From contig OX465104.1 of the NCBI GenBank assembly GCA_949987565.1, forward strand, positions 12,210,300 to 12,274,299: a stretch of DNA of 64,000 bases, in the 5' to 3' direction. Below the pieces are notes generated by a model. It saw only the letters and a list, made by a program, of their open reading frames with translations, was not told the origin of the DNA and made no database searches. Below are positions 1 to 13,412 of the stretch, one piece after another. The position numbers and the translations under genes were made by a program. Position 1 is the first letter of the stretch, and each line of letters opens with the position of its first letter. Origin of the DNA: Luidia sarsii (taxonomy: Eukaryota > Echinodermata > Asteroidea > Paxillosida > Luidiidae).

Positions 1-1577
1 ACAATCCAACAACTGGCCTTTGATCGACACTCAAAGTTGTCAAGAGGTTGTCAAGAGGTTTGATGAATTATTTTCCTTTTTTTGGCTTTTAGTGCACTTC
101 AGTGTGTACCGTTTTAAGGTACGTTTATCTGTTTTCGAATTGGGAAAACGACGTTGCAATATCCTGAACGAGAAACCATGAACTGTACGCTGCATTTTCC
201 AATTGGTGGTTGCATGGAATTGAAGTCTCGGGACCGAGCTAGACCCCAGGGCACTTAAGTCCTTGAATTGGGGGGAAAATAATGAAGTTGTGGTTCCATG
301 ACTGAACTGTATCCGCCGGTATTCATCTGTGAGCTTGCCATTGTCAGTCAAAAATGCCATAGATTCCAAACCATGCGTTACGATGCGTGGACGTTGGCTG
401 TCACAATATTTATCCATTATTTTGTACACCTAATAGGGCACATAGGCATATGCCTATTGACAATGGTATTTTCAATCACTGCAGTGAACTTAAAGTAACA
501 ACTCTGCAGTCCGTACTGATTATTTCCGAGCCGCCTAATGTATGCTAAATATCATTTGTAAGGAGTGCTAGCAACATATTATCGTAATAATTATGATTCA
601 TTTGCCAGTGATATACAGTGTACCTACTCATTGTATTCGAGGCTGCTTCAGCGATTTGGCAGACGTACGATAACAACAAAAAGAAATTTCGTTTCACGCT
701 TGAATTTTGTCTCTTCCGCGTGCCATACCATACACCACAGGGGTGGTGCCACTTTTGAAAGGGAAACAAAATGCGCGCACAACCCCCCTCTGCAATGTGT
801 ATCACATCGTCCCCGTGGTCGCAGCGCCAAACGGGAGCACCAATCTTCGGTTTCACGCGCTGCTCTGGCCGTGTACATAACAAATTGCTCCGTCTTTGTG
901 CGCCAATTCCTATCTTCCTCCCCGAGCCCATTAAGTTTAGAAGAAAGACATTACACCCCCTCTTCCCCCACCATTGCAGGAGTCCAGACCATGCACGTCC
1001 ACAGCACGGAACCGAGGCAGCATCTGGTGAAGTCGTCCAAACGCTCCGCTGCTGCGGCGATGCTAAAGGCATTACCAAACATTGGCCGGCGCCTAGCGAC
1101 CACAGCCAAAAAAAGAAAGAAAGAAAAAAAAAAGAGTTTCACCGTCAGCGGTCACATTTTCGTACGACTATTCCAATATAATGCCTTTTACATCACCCCT
1201 GAGAGATTTCTCCGACTCATTTGCAATCTCGTATATATTTTGTTTCAGGTAGACCGTCACTATGTCGGTTCAAAACGAGCTTATTCCCCGCACAATCTTG
1301 TACAACGATATTTACGGCGGGTTCGCTGATGGAGTAGCGTTATTGGTATGGCGGCGGAGGGTGCCTGTCGTTTTCAGCGCTGTATCGTACGCCTTTAAGG
1401 AAGAGGCTGACGGCTGATACTCGGCGTCATTGCACAGATATTAACACGTCCGTACACATGTCAGTCTGGCAAAATGTCAGGTCCCCGCCACGGCATCGAG
1501 GACGCAGCGTGCACGCGCCCAAATCAATTAAACAGTGTAATCGGCACAATGTGGACGCATCTGGCGAAATTACAGAG

Positions 1578-2210
1578 AGCAATGCCAGGTAGAAAAGGGA
1601 GGGAAGAGGGGAAGGAGGGAGGGAGGGATGGAGGAAGACAGGGGGACAGGGAGATAGAGAGATGGAGTGATAGAGACTCAGAGAGACCGACAGACATAGA
1701 GACAAAGATGCATAGAAGCTGATGGGCACAATGCAGAGAGACAGATCAAGAGAAAGACAAATGAACGGATAGACAAGAGGCAGAGGCAGGGACACAGAGA
1801 CAGGGAACACATACAGTGAACGATGGAATGTCACAGAAAGACAGAATCACTGAGAAACACATAAAAATAGATACAGAGATACATACAAGCACACAGATAC
1901 ATGGACCGAGACAGTCAGACAGAGACAGAAACAGAGACAAAGAGGCAGAGACAGAGGAAGAGGAAGAGACAGACAAAGGCAGAGGCATGCAGAGACAGAG
2001 GCAGAGGCATGCATAGACAGAGGCAGATGCAGAGGCAGAGGCAGAAAGAGACAGAGACAGAGACAGAGACAGAGGCAAACGCAGAGGCAAACGCAGAGGC
2101 AGAGACAGAGACAGAGACAGAGACAGAGGCAGGTGCAGATACAGAGGCAGAGGCAGAGGCAGAGGCAGAGGCAGAGGCAGAGACAGAAACAGAGACAAAG
2201 ACACCGAACA
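1578..2210. repeat. Purine-rich microsatellite, AGAGGC/AGAGAC hexamers
   Basis: A GGGA/GA-rich lead (1578-1730) passes into a long degenerate tandem array of AGAGGC and AGAGAC hexamers, densest between about 1920 and 2205. Because the unit is a multiple of three, several frames stay open on both strands; those open frames are artefacts. Confidence 0.9.
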
Positions 2211-2774
2211 CTCATGCACGATGGGCCGGGCCGGCCTGGGTGTCGACGCACTCCGTTACTCTTTCGGAGTCAACCTGTCACCCTTTGAATGCCTGCCCTG
2301 GCTCGCCCTCTCCGCGCTCGGCTGGGGCGCGATGGTGCCCGCGCAGGTGCAACATAGCGAAAGGTTCATGGTCATCAGGCACGATCTAATTTCGTCCGGG
2401 GCCGCTTAGGCGTGTCAAAAATGCTTAGCACGAATACCGCCGTCCCTATTGTTGAAAGCAGGGCTGTCAAGCAGTTTCCCACGTGATGTCTGCATGCTGT
2501 ACAGTACATTGGACTTCAACTGTGGGAGTGGTGTGTGACACGTGTGAACATAGCTTTGACTGGCTGTCTAAGGCAAATGTCAGGAAGCCGATAAAGACAA
2601 ATAGAATCGCCATGGCAAAAACAAACGCCAACGCAAAATTGGAGTACCGAACTCATTTGCATATGCATGTCGATCAAAGAGATATATCATTAAATTGCAA
2701 GGGGATTTCCAAAATACCCTTCTTTCAATAGATAAGCCGACTTGTCCATTGTGAAAAAAAAAATAACATAATAG

Positions 2775-2980
2775 GGGAGGGCGGAAGGAGAGACACGTAG
2801 AAGGGAAGAGCGAGAGCGAGGTGGGGAGAGAGAAAGAGAGAGGTACGTGGAGAAAGGGGAAGAGAAAGAAGGGGAGAGGGGAGAGAGAGAGAGGGAAAGA
2901 GAGAGGGAGAGAGAGGGGAATGGAAGAGAGAGAGAGAAGGAGTGACTGAGAGAGAGAGAGAGAGTGGGGAGAGTGAGAAT
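2775..2980. repeat. GA-rich low-complexity tract
   Basis: About 200 bases of almost pure purine on the plus strand, mostly GAGA with GGGG interruptions. The open frames on the opposite strand read as Ser/Leu/Pro-rich low complexity and are not genes. Confidence 0.85.
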
Positions 2981-4624
2981 GGTTACTGCGCATGGTAATT
3001 TCGTACATGACATTTCGTACATACCAAGCAAATACATATTGTCCTCCATTTAAACCGGGCTAAAACATTTAAGAGCAATACCAAAAAAAAGATACCAGAG
3101 CAAAATCGTGACCCGTACAATGGAAAAGGAAAATGGAGTGTTTTTTTTAGTTCTACACAGAGTTTCCGTATAGGGCGAACGAACAAACGGCTGCGTCGCT
3201 GCCTGTGCTGGAATAAGTCGTGTTATCGTAGCATTACCGCGGTGCGGACATTGTGAAACCCCACTCAATGTACAGCACGTATGAATAAAATTCCATGCCG
3301 GAGCACAAACCCTGACAGGTATGCTCGATGGCTGTTGTCAACCGAGAGCAGAGAGCATCGGGGAAATGCAAAGGCTAGATATTTCGCAGGTGACACGCCA
3401 TGCAATGTGTCATCTTAGCGTGACGCCATTCACATAGGCCATATTGGCGTCAAAGGGTGTATAGGCCTAGGGGAAAATCTATCCCCCCTCTCCCTAAACA
3501 TACAAAATAATCGACCGAAGAAACCGGCCATTTTTACGGTCACTCCTGAGCACCCTCTGATGACCGTTCGAGCACCCGTTTCCCGACAGTCGTCAGCGAC
3601 TTCTTGTTTGTCGCGCAAAAGGAGCGCAGGCTTTTCACGCCCGGCGTAAAAAAAAAACACCCCCCCAAAACGTCATACCAAAAGCACTTAGCCTGGCTCC
3701 GTACACCCGACGGTGCAAACACGGGTTTGAATCTATCACAGCCTGTTTCTTTCGCGGCTCGTCACCCCTGACACAGTTCGCCACACGTTTCGCCGCACGT
3801 TCACAGCAGGACTGCGAGAGGGGACCGGGTTCTATCTTATTTTCCGACCCTCAAATTGTGACGCCGATGGAGGTGCGTCGTTTACATTCACATTGTCCAG
3901 TTGCGTTTCACTGTGGGGTTCAGGGGTGAAAAGGACGTCAGGGAGGGTCATCATCAATTTCATTAGACTTAAAGAGTAACCTACCAACAGACAAAATTCT
4001 AAAAAAAAAATTAAGGTCCTGACTCCTAAAGCACGACCTCTCTCATCAGGCAAGCCCTCCCCACATGTGAGCAGATTGTAATTTTTCGCATCAAATTATA
4101 AAACAAACCGAGAGATTCACATTCAGATTCTGAATGACAAGCACACAAAACGGCATTGAAAGCTCCTCGCATAATTCGCTCAGGAGAATGAACACCATGC
4201 AGGCAAATTTCGCATCAGCAACAAAATCGCTGAAAAAAAGATCATGTATACAGAGGTGATTGACTATGGAGTATGATCAGGACTCTGCCAGCCTTATAAT
4301 ACACGAAGACGGTGGGTGCCGGTCTGAAATTACCCTGGGCCAACTGCCGGCAGGTCACCTAACTTACTTGACTTCAAACCAGTTAACAGACCGAGCATAA
4401 TGATTCCTACAGATGTACAGCAACGAGCAGATCGATTGATCCCGACTCCAGGCGAAGAATGCAGTCCACAATCATCTTTTTCGTTTGGATGCTGTCAGAG
4501 GATGACGATCGGCGAGCCGAAATCAAAATAATGGCCGATTTGGTGCAGGCGTTTGACAGCTATTATGTTTGGAGAGGCGAGAGAGAAGATAATGATTTTT
4601 CCCCATTTTCATCGACGCATAGAA

Positions 4625-4921
<297 letters not shown>

Positions 4922-5535
4922 GGGAAATCGACCAGGCAAAGGGGCAGCGTTTGCACTCACGCCAAAAAGGCCCAAGCCACCAGCGACGTAAGGATGAGGG
5001 AGAACACACATATCCGTCTATGGCAGGAAAATGATTACGAGCACGAGTCTGCTCCTTCGATCTCTCCCCCACCCCGCGCCCGCAAAAAAGGAAGAGAGAA
5101 GAAGAAGAAGAACACCCCCTCCCGATAACCCCTCGCTGCTTCCCCGAAATTAAGACCCCTGGAATATTACAAGGGGGAAGAACATTTTAAGGGAGTCTAA
5201 TATGAGACCACCTAACAATGAGGCAAGTCTATACTGCACGGTACTGGTGAGGGAACGCCGGAGAAGGGGATTTGGTTTGGTTGGTTGGTTGGTCGACTGG
5301 AGGCGCCGCGGGCTCTGTCTCATCCCGGCAAATTTATGCGTTCTTTTTGTTTTTCTATTTTTCCCCTCTTTGGTTTCCCGTTTGGAGACTTGATTGCGTC
5401 CCTATCCTACCGGGCTCCCGTAGATATCCGCCAATTTCGCGTCTGGCTTACGGGGGGAGGGGGAGGAAGATTGCCTGCCAAGGACAAGAGCGCTGCGCAA
5501 TATTTACAGATAACAGTTCATCGACATTTGCCACT

Positions 5536-5850
5536 GCTCCCCTCTTTCTCCGTCTCTGTCTGTCTCTCTCCCTTTCTCTCCTTTCGCTCTCCATCCCACC
5601 TCTGCGTGTCTCTCTCCCTCCCATGCCTCTGTGTCTGTCTACCCCTCCCCCTCTCTATATCTCTATTTCCCTCTATCTCCCTCCCTCCATCTGATATATG
5701 TCTCTGTCTCCTCCCTCTTTCTTTCTATCACCCCCTCCCTATCCCGTACCTCTACCTCCATTCCCCTCCCCCACCCCTCTCTCTCTCTCTCTCCAGCTCG
5801 CTCTCTCCCTCCTTCCCCCTACCCCCTTTCTTTCCCTCTCTACGGCTCCT
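5536..5850. repeat. Pyrimidine-rich CT/CCCT tract
   Basis: Degenerate CTCTCC/CCCTCT repeat on the plus strand. The overlapping open frames in all three plus frames encode only Ser/Leu/Pro runs. Confidence 0.9.
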
Positions 5851-7345
5851 CTGCACCAACACATAATCAGAAGCGGTGTAGAATTACTGAAATCAAAGGC
5901 AATACGAAGGCTGAAACATTGGCGAGATGATGTTTTGGTTGGAGACGAAGAGTTCGTTTCATCATTTCCAGCTCCAGATAGTTCTGTGTAGAGACGAGAC
6001 ACTGAGTGTTTCTGCGAGGCGCGCCAATTCTTCTCCTCCTAAAGGGATCCCTTTACTTCAAGATGCGGTATCTCTGAAGGATCACATGGATATTGAACGC
6101 TTCGAATCTGGGTCGCACCGACAATGCCACTTTACGTACTGTTTTTCAATCACTCCGTTCAGCGCCATCTCTGTTTTAATATCCCTCACATTAAGGTTAA
6201 GAGTTAAATGACTGATAAATTGAATTTCGGACGTTGAAGCTATAGTATTAGTCAATGTTTTCTATCTTGTATCAGTTGCAATATTTTTTTCTCGTCATAG
6301 AGAGCAATTTGTGCCATGCTGATAGCCAGATTTATGGCTGTTACTTTGCCTGACTTCTGAACTTGAATGGTTGCTCTACCATGGGTCATGGACCCTCCCA
6401 TAGGCCTACCCTATATCCCCCTTTTTCATGGAAGCAGCAGTGCTCCCGCATACACGGACGGGGAAAGGAGAGAGAAAATCCAGCGCGCAGCCAATCTATA
6501 AAATCGGCTCCCCAACTCCCTCACGTGGTTAAGACCAGGCACAACTCAAGCATCCATTCCTATGCACGGTGTCACTATACGGCATCGGCCGGTGGTCGTT
6601 AGCCTACAGGATGCTGTTACCGTGGTCTCGAAATGAGGTTACGAGGATGCGTGCACCCGCCACACTTTACACGCATGTGTATACGCTCGTCGTTTGTGGA
6701 CATCGAAGTGCCTAGACTCCAGCTCCGATTCCATTTTCAAATTAAACATTTTTTTTAAGCTTGCGTCAAATTACCCCCCCAAAAATAGGGCTCGATACGA
6801 CATCGAGATCGTTTTGAATGAGAAAACAAACTTTTCAATCTGAATGATATATACAGAAAAAAGCCACCAAGTGCATTTTCAGCTGCTCGTTGACGGACAC
6901 GTAGCCGGAGCTAGAGCCACTGTGAACGTAACACACACGGCTTGTATACAAAACTAGTGTCTCTCATAAATACCTATGCATGTTTCCCCAAAACCACCGG
7001 CTCTGGCAAACTAGCTTTGTCTTTGTCATTCGCTACCACAGGATTTGATTTTGTCGTTGAGTTATAGAAGGCTGCGTTGTTTTTTGTTCGATACAAACTA
7101 TGGAATCATTAATGCCTTCTTTCTTGAACTTGTGTGGGTGCGAGAAGATTCGAGGGAACATTTTTTTTGGGGGACACAGACGCGATATTTCAAAGATATG
7201 TCATTGTAGGCCTACACGGCGTCACCGCTTATTGGTCTTGACTTGCTACACCTCCGCCACAGCCAGACATTTCAGAAAGCATTGTCTTAATACTCTTGTG
7301 CGCACAGGCCAATGGTTTTAAACTCCTTCATTTTACCTTTGAGCA

Positions 7346-7415
7346 AGGCAGAGAAAGTTTCGACCCTATATAGTTGGACCTTCCTCCTGCTAGGATCGAA
7401 ACGTCAGGCCCTCTC
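7346..7415. repeat. Degraded copy of the GGCCTGACGTTTCGATCCTAG inverted-repeat element
   Basis: The right arm (cctgctaggatcgaaacgtcaggccc, ending at 7412) is well kept. The left arm is recognisable only as aaagtttcgaccct near 7354. It belongs to the dispersed family best seen at 62251-62368. Confidence 0.7.
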
Positions 7416-7693
7416 AATTCCCGTTCCTTCAAGATGGACGTCCCTAATTGGGCCGAAGTTAGAGGCCTATAGAGAAGCCAATGTAGGCTACGGCCAGCTC
7501 CTATTTTTTTCTTTTCGTCACTCTCTTTTATCGACCGTGTACAATGTGTCCTTGGCGGGAAAACGATCTGCCTTACATTTGCGCATGCGCATGACGTCCC
7601 CGCGACCAGACCAATCAAGGCCCGGAGCCAGGCGGGCTTAGAGACTGTCACAAATACACGGATTACCGATTGGTTTGCACGTTGACTGGCATT

Positions 7694-7694
7694 T

Positions 7695-7729
<35 letters not shown>
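7694..7729. repeat. (CT)n microsatellite
   Basis: A short, nearly perfect CT dinucleotide run of about 30 bases. Confidence 0.9.
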
Positions 7730-7730
<1 letters not shown>

Positions 7731-8789
7731 ACCCACTCCCCATCGTCTCCTGCCTTCGTTCTGATAGTTGACTGCTGCGCTTTGTGCCAAAAAAAAAAAT
7801 CCCGGTCAGGTTTCATCAAGACTTCTTTAAAAGGCAATCCCCTAGCGCAACTGCGAAGGACACAGCTATCGTTTTTGCCCTAGAATGCTGACAGTGAAAT
7901 CTTATAGAAAAAGATTGATTTTGTGTCTTCTCTTTTACGATGGCAATCCGAGACGAACGGTTACAGTCGCTATTGCATTACGTCTGCATACACGACGGCA
8001 CGCCACGTGTTTGCAAGGGCACAAATTAGGCCAGTAATAGAATAAAGGATTCTATAAATAATCATTAACGAACGTACACACGCAACAATATAAAAGTCAC
8101 TCTTGCGAAAAATATATATTGCGTTAAGCGCTGGAAAGGTCGCGAGCCGACTATTTCTAGGGTTCGGTATCGGGGGAGGAGAGAAAGACAGAAAGACCGA
8201 CGAGATGAATAATTATTGTCCCCCACGAAATATCGATTCCCGTTTCCGAGTAAAGTGTGGGAGAGTATTGGTAATTGTAGCGTCATTGCTCGCAGCTCAG
8301 TCCAAATACTTCCCCAATATTGCGCCGTCTCTTTCTTGCTTTTGGAAGACAGGCAATGAGGCAAAACAATGAGTATAGGCCTACACAGTATACTAACAAC
8401 ACGTCGGGCAGAGCAAAGCCTTATTGAATCACATTCTCACCGTCGAAAAATCACGATTAGGGCCTATCTATATGACAGACAGCGGCACCCACCGCTGTAC
8501 AAATTCCAATCCACCATTATGACCTCGACCAGCACACTGGTCGATAAGACTAGAAATCAGGGGCCAATTTCACAGCTCACCACAGCTTATGCTCGACAGA
8601 GCCTCCACAGATAAGAATCAGGCTGCGAGCCAAGGTTCCTCGTGCACTTTACGCTCAGCACCGACTATAGGAATAGGCCTACAAGTCAAATACAGCAAGC
8701 ATCAAGCGAAATATGTTCGGCACTCTTTTTCCCACCAGGGAAGAATGTTTATGCCTATCGGAGTTTTGTGCCTTATAGGCACCTCTGTG

Positions 8790-8835
8790 AAATTAGGCCA
8801 AGGGGTTGCGGGTTCGAGTCCCACTCTCACTGTAT
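8790..8835 (+). repeat. tRNA-like B-box fragment
   Basis: Contains gcgggttcgagtcccac, a T-arm/B-box consensus with a paired stem, followed by a T run. No complete cloverleaf is present upstream, so this is at best the 3' part of a tRNA-derived SINE head or a tRNA pseudogene. Confidence 0.35.
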
Positions 8836-9111
8836 GTTTTTTTTTACAAATTTAAAAGTTGGTGGAACTCTCATTGCTAACGTCAGTGGAAGGGCATACC
8901 CTCATCAAGTTATTTTTGTTGTTGGTCCACCCATGCACTATTCCGGCCCATTCAAGGTCAGCCAAGCGGATTCGTCAACCGTCATAATTTCGCCACGGAC
9001 ACCTGGGGGCAGGATAGCCGCTGCTAGTCCGAGAAATGTCAACAATATCAATATCCCGCTAGCATGAGGTCTTCAAGTAGACCCAACTCTCCACTACCAA
9101 ATAAATAAATA

Positions 9112-9210
9112 GACGGTCTGATATTTCGATCCTCGCAGGACCTTCACCAAGGGAAGACTGGTACATTCTGCAATATTGGGGTCCTGCTATGTAGGATTTA
9201 AACGTCAGCT
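9112..9210. repeat. Inverted-repeat element, dispersed family copy
   Basis: Left arm ggtctgatatttcgatcctcg and right arm gtaggatttaaacgtcagctc with the internal core caggacctt...ggtcctgct. It is followed at about 9249 by gtcagcaagctgtttgcaac, the same 3' neighbour seen after the copies at 13009 and 62251. Confidence 0.75.
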
Positions 9211-9478
9211 CTTCTGAAATGACTGAGGCTGCCATTTTGCTCATTTGAGTCAGCAAGCTGTTTGCAACATTTTCGAATTTCTGAAAATCAACCAAATATT
9301 TAGAGACCGATAACTTCTCGAATTCGAAGTCCAAAAAGCTCGACCCGAGGCCAGGGCCTCATGTATCGTTGCTGGGAGGTAAACCGTTTCCTAGGAATGG
9401 TTGCTAGGCGACTGCTCCTTATCACGAAGCTTTAAACTGCATAAAACTCATATGACCAAAGTGCAAATCTCAATCATG

Positions 9479-9574
9479 TAGAGGGTCGAGCGTTCGGATC
9501 CTTGCAAGACCTTTCTCAAAGGCATTCTGGACCTTGATAAAGGTCCTGCTAGGATCCGAACGCTAAACCCTCTA
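9479..9574. repeat. Inverted-repeat element with well-matched arms
   Basis: Arms tagagggt...gcgttcggatcct and aggatccgaacgc...accctcta pair over most of about 24 bases. The core is the family hallmark cagacctttctcaaaggc / aaaggtcctgctagga in opposite orientation. The arm sequence differs from the consensus at matching positions on both sides, so the two arms appear to vary together. Confidence 0.85.
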
Positions 9575-10417
9575 CAATCACGTTTGAGCTTTAGACTGCT
9601 GTTGTTTTTTTAAGGACGAAAATATACGACGATTTGATCAGTGTGAGGTGAAGGACGGACTATGCCTCTTTTGCCACAGTCAGCGGGACTGCCTGTAAGG
9701 GGAGATGGTATATTTCTGTCCTCTTTTTTTTCTTCTAATCACCCGTAGAAAAAAATGATTACGGTTTTGGTTCCAGGGGTGTCATGTGAAGTGAGGATTC
9801 CCTGGGAAGCTATAGGCGATCTGGGAGAGAAGGGGGGAATGGGGGGCTAGTTGGTTGGCTGATAAATGAACGCGGCAATCCAGGGTAGCTCTCCTCCACG
9901 GGAAAACAAAGAAAAGCAAACTGAGAGAAGAAGAAGAAAAATAAAGGGAAAAAGTAGAAGAAAAAACCAATCTATAGTCCGCGGCCTGCCTGTTGTGATT
10001 AGAATTCGCAGCCGGTATATTTTTTTTCCCTCTCTCAGTCGATCAGTCGATGGGCTTGTGACACGGCCGTGCCGCTGGATATTGCACTGAGCTGTATGGG
10101 GGTGCATGGGTGGGGCTTCGTTCAGAGAACTCGGGAGAATACCCATGCACATCCCGTGCTGTCTCGTATATACGGTTATGGAAATTACGCTCTATTGGTA
10201 GACAGACGGCAAAAGACCGCGGGCCTGAGACTGGCTCTCTCTCACCCATATATATATATCCCTCAGTCTGCATGGAAGGCCGTTGGGGGCGACAAGGATG
10301 CCCGTGCAACGGGGGTCTGAGATGCTGAAGCGTTAAACTCTTAATGGACAGTCTTCTTTTGTTCACCAAGCAAGCTATAAACCACATTATCCTGTATGCT
10401 TTTTGCCTTCAATTGGA

Positions 10418-10441
10418 TTTTTTTTTTTTTTGGGGGGGGGG
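10418..10441. repeat. Homopolymer junction poly-T/poly-G
   Basis: About 12 T residues run directly into about 11 G residues. No gene is associated with it. Confidence 0.8.
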
Positions 10442-10774
10442 AAGCATTAAACGTAAATGGACCCTGGTTGGCAGCCACATTCTCTAGGACAGTGTCATAG
10501 AGCCTACGCGAGATTCGATGCCTGAGCACCTAGCCATCTCCTTGCCGCTATCGCTCTCTGCCGCTCTCATGACCTCACTCAGCCTCATCCCTGTTGCCCT
10601 TCCTCGATGCCCCTCTCCTGCACAGGGGCACAAGAGCGTGATCTCCGTCCAATTTGCCGGCCCATTTAACCCCACTGTGATGTGCGACTGAATCGTGCAC
10701 GGCTATTGATGAGCAGATACATTCGATAGAGCTCAGGGGATAGACGACTACTGGCACTGCCAATGTCCCCACTT

Positions 10775-11170
10775 TCTGAGCTGTCTCTCCCTCCCTCTAT
10801 CTATATTCTCCTTCTCTCCCTCCATTTCTCTATCCCTCCCCCTTTCGCCCGCGCTCTCTCTCTCTCCCTCCCTCTCTCTCCATCCCTCCCTCTCTCCCCA
10901 TCCCTCCCTTTCTCTCCCTCCCTCTCTCCATCCCTCCCTTTCTCTCCCTCCCTCTCTCTCTCCCTCCCTCCCTCTCTCTCCATCACTCCCTCTCTCCCCG
11001 TCCCTCCCTTTCTCTCCCTCCCTCTCTCTCTCTCCCTCCCTCTCTCTCCATCCCTCCCTCTCTCCCCTCCCTCTCTCTCCATCCCTTCTCTCTCCATCAC
11101 TTCTCTCTTTCTCCCTCCCCCTCTCTCTCCAATCCCTTCACTCTCTCCATTCCTTCTCTATTCCTCTCCC

Positions 11171-11205
<35 letters not shown>

Positions 11206-11340
11206 CCTTTCTCTCTCGCTATCTCTCTCTCTCTCTCTCTCCATCCCTTCTCTTTCTTTCTCTCCAACCCTTCTCTCTCTCTGCATCCCTTCTCTCTCTC
11301 CATCACTTTTCTCTCTCCCCCTCCCTCCCTCACCTCCCCC
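10775..11340. repeat. Long CT-rich pyrimidine tract
   Basis: About 560 bases of CTCTCC / CCCTCCCT / CTCTCCATCC repeats, the longest pyrimidine tract in the window. The Ser/Pro/Leu open frame on the plus strand and the Arg/Glu/Gly open frames on the minus strand are by-products of the repeat. Confidence 0.95.
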
Positions 11341-12754
11341 TGACAAAGAAGGGTGATACCGCATTTTATTGAGAGTCAAACCGATCAAAGCAAGGCGCAT
11401 TTAATTACAGGCCAAATCGTCAGGTGCCTTTGATTCTGTACCGTGAAAATGGTGTCGTTCGCCACTAGACTTACAGGGTGGATGACAAAGATGCTAGCAG
11501 ACGGACAGAAAAGGGTCGTTAACTCACCAAAACGGTAGTCATCATTCCGACCTTCGAGGTCCCTTTTGCACCGTCCCAGATGCTAGATCCCTGTCAAGAA
11601 AAGAAATGATATAGGCATGGCTTGAATTGAAAGCTTAAACAAAGATACAATATGATTTTTGCGTCGAAGAGAATAGACAATGAAGGTTTGCCCTATTCGA
11701 TGTAATATGCACTGAGTGCTCACTGCTTCGCTCAATTGCCTGCCGAATGCCTGTATTTTTCAGCAGGCAAAATAATGGGCAACGTTGAGTAGAGTAAACC
11801 ATCATTGAAGCTTGAACAACGAATCTGGGAAGCATCGGAGCCTCTTTTTTCAAACTCGTCATGTTTATGGTTTGCTTTCGGGAAACTTTGTCAGTTTCCG
11901 TCCTCCTTTTACTCCGTTTTGCTCTGCTTGAGTTCTGATTGTTCGTAAAACTGGGTCTACGCACTGGAATGGAGTGTTTGGTATGATTGTATTCTTAGGT
12001 GCGGTTGATATAGCTAAGATTTGAAGGTCAGTGGGGGAAAGCACGATGTGAAAAGCTTGTCGTGACACCATGCAAGTCAACTCTTTCGAGATGGAGTAGG
12101 CATATGTCTGTGTAAAATAAACGTTTCAACGTTAACTCAACGTTTCGCGCAGTGTGCACACTGCCCGAAAATCCGTCATAACGCTTGTGACGTGACCTTG
12201 TGATCGCGATTAACTGAAATCGCATTTGCAACACCTGCACTATTAAAAAACAAAATTACCCAAATACCATTCCAATTCGAGTCCATTTGGCGGGTTTTTT
12301 TTTCTCGATCCTCTTTGGAAATCTCGTACCACTAATGGCGTATAATAATAGTTGATCGATCGTTCGCCTGCCGAAGGTGAGAGTACTTTGCACATGTTTT
12401 TCCCATCTCTCTGGCCATTCCAACGGTCGTCGGCTTTGGGTTCTAATTGGCAGACAAAATATGTTGCCGTCACGTGACGATGAATCACGCCAGACATTGT
12501 ATAGTCAGTATATATAGGTTGCCGTGTGACAACAGACTAGGCCTATGGACACGAATATCGGATGCACAGTTCGTGTGGGCTGTAATGCCAATGGGTTGCA
12601 CACTTTGTTTTCCCGCCAAAACTGGAGTGTGGTCTGCTTTTTCCTTTCTAGTAGCCTTTAGTTTACCCAGCGCTACCCGGACCCTGTGAAGTGAACGCAT
12701 GCCTTCATGCAGGGTAGTGGTACATATTAACGCCCTCAAGCTAAAGAACTAGGC

Positions 12755-12925
12755 TGGACCCATTTTCCTCCTCCCTCTCTTCTCCTCGTTCTTCCCATTC
12801 ACCTCACCCCTTCCACCTCCCACCCCTCCTCCTCGTATACCTCTCACACCACTCACTTCTACTTCCTCCTACTCGTACCCCCGCTTCCTCTACACCTTCC
12901 CCTCAATCTCTTCACCCTCCTTATC
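12755..12925. repeat. Degenerate CCTC/CCTCT-rich tract
   Basis: A C/T-rich segment without a fixed unit, just upstream of the first recognised globin exon. Confidence 0.6.
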
Positions 12926-13008
12926 ATCAATACCCTATAGTGCCCCCATGGCCTAAAGTTCAACTTTGTCTACTTCATCTCCCAAATGGCAAGATATTAA
13001 AACATAAG

Positions 13009-13104
13009 GAAGGCCCTGGCGTTTCCGACCCCAGCAGGACCTTTCTCAGGGGAAAATTCTGCCTTTCAGAAAGGTACTGCTGGAATCGAAACGTCAGACC
13101 CTCC
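13009..13104. repeat. Inverted-repeat element near the first globin exon
   Basis: Arms aggccctggcgtttccgacc and gaatcgaaacgtcagaccct flank the core agcaggacctttctca...cagaaaggtactgctgg. It is followed by cagtcagtaagcagtttgcaa at about 13122, the conserved 3' flank of this family. It lies about 190 bases before the exon acceptor. Confidence 0.85.
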
Positions 13105-13291
13105 TAATAATATTTGCACTTCAGTCAGTCAGTAAGCAGTTTGCAATATTTTGGCATAATTATTACTCTGGCAAGAGTAATAATATTTTTTTTATCATTT
13201 AATATATTCACTTTTTTACCATTTATGGGCTGGTCTATGGATTGACTAATGGGCAGACTGATTCATTGGTTTGGTTGCTTGTTTGCTACAG

Positions 13292-13412
13292 ACGACAATG
13301 ACGTGGTGGACGAAGCCACAGGCTTGACACGCGAGCAGAAGGAACACATCCGGAAGTCCTGGGAAGTCGTCTGCACCATGAAGACCAAGTTCGGAGTCGA
13401 GCTATTCGTAAA
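13292..13412 (+). CDS. Globin exon: helix A to B12
   Basis: Encodes an acidic lead ([10 protein letters not shown]) and helices A and B up to ELFV, ending in phase 2 at aa|gtaagt. The split codon joins as Asn with the next exon. The acceptor gtttgctacag is strong. Reading frame and phase fit B12.2 exactly. Confidence 0.88.

Noticed and set aside
565..1329. 254-codon plus-strand open frame
   Set aside because: No recognisable domain, mixed composition, runs through an A-rich tract; overlapping frames are equally open. Also considered as a globin 5' exon but no donor of the needed phase was found.
10763..11356. 197-codon Ser/Pro/Leu open frame
   Set aside because: Encoded entirely by a CT-rich simple repeat.
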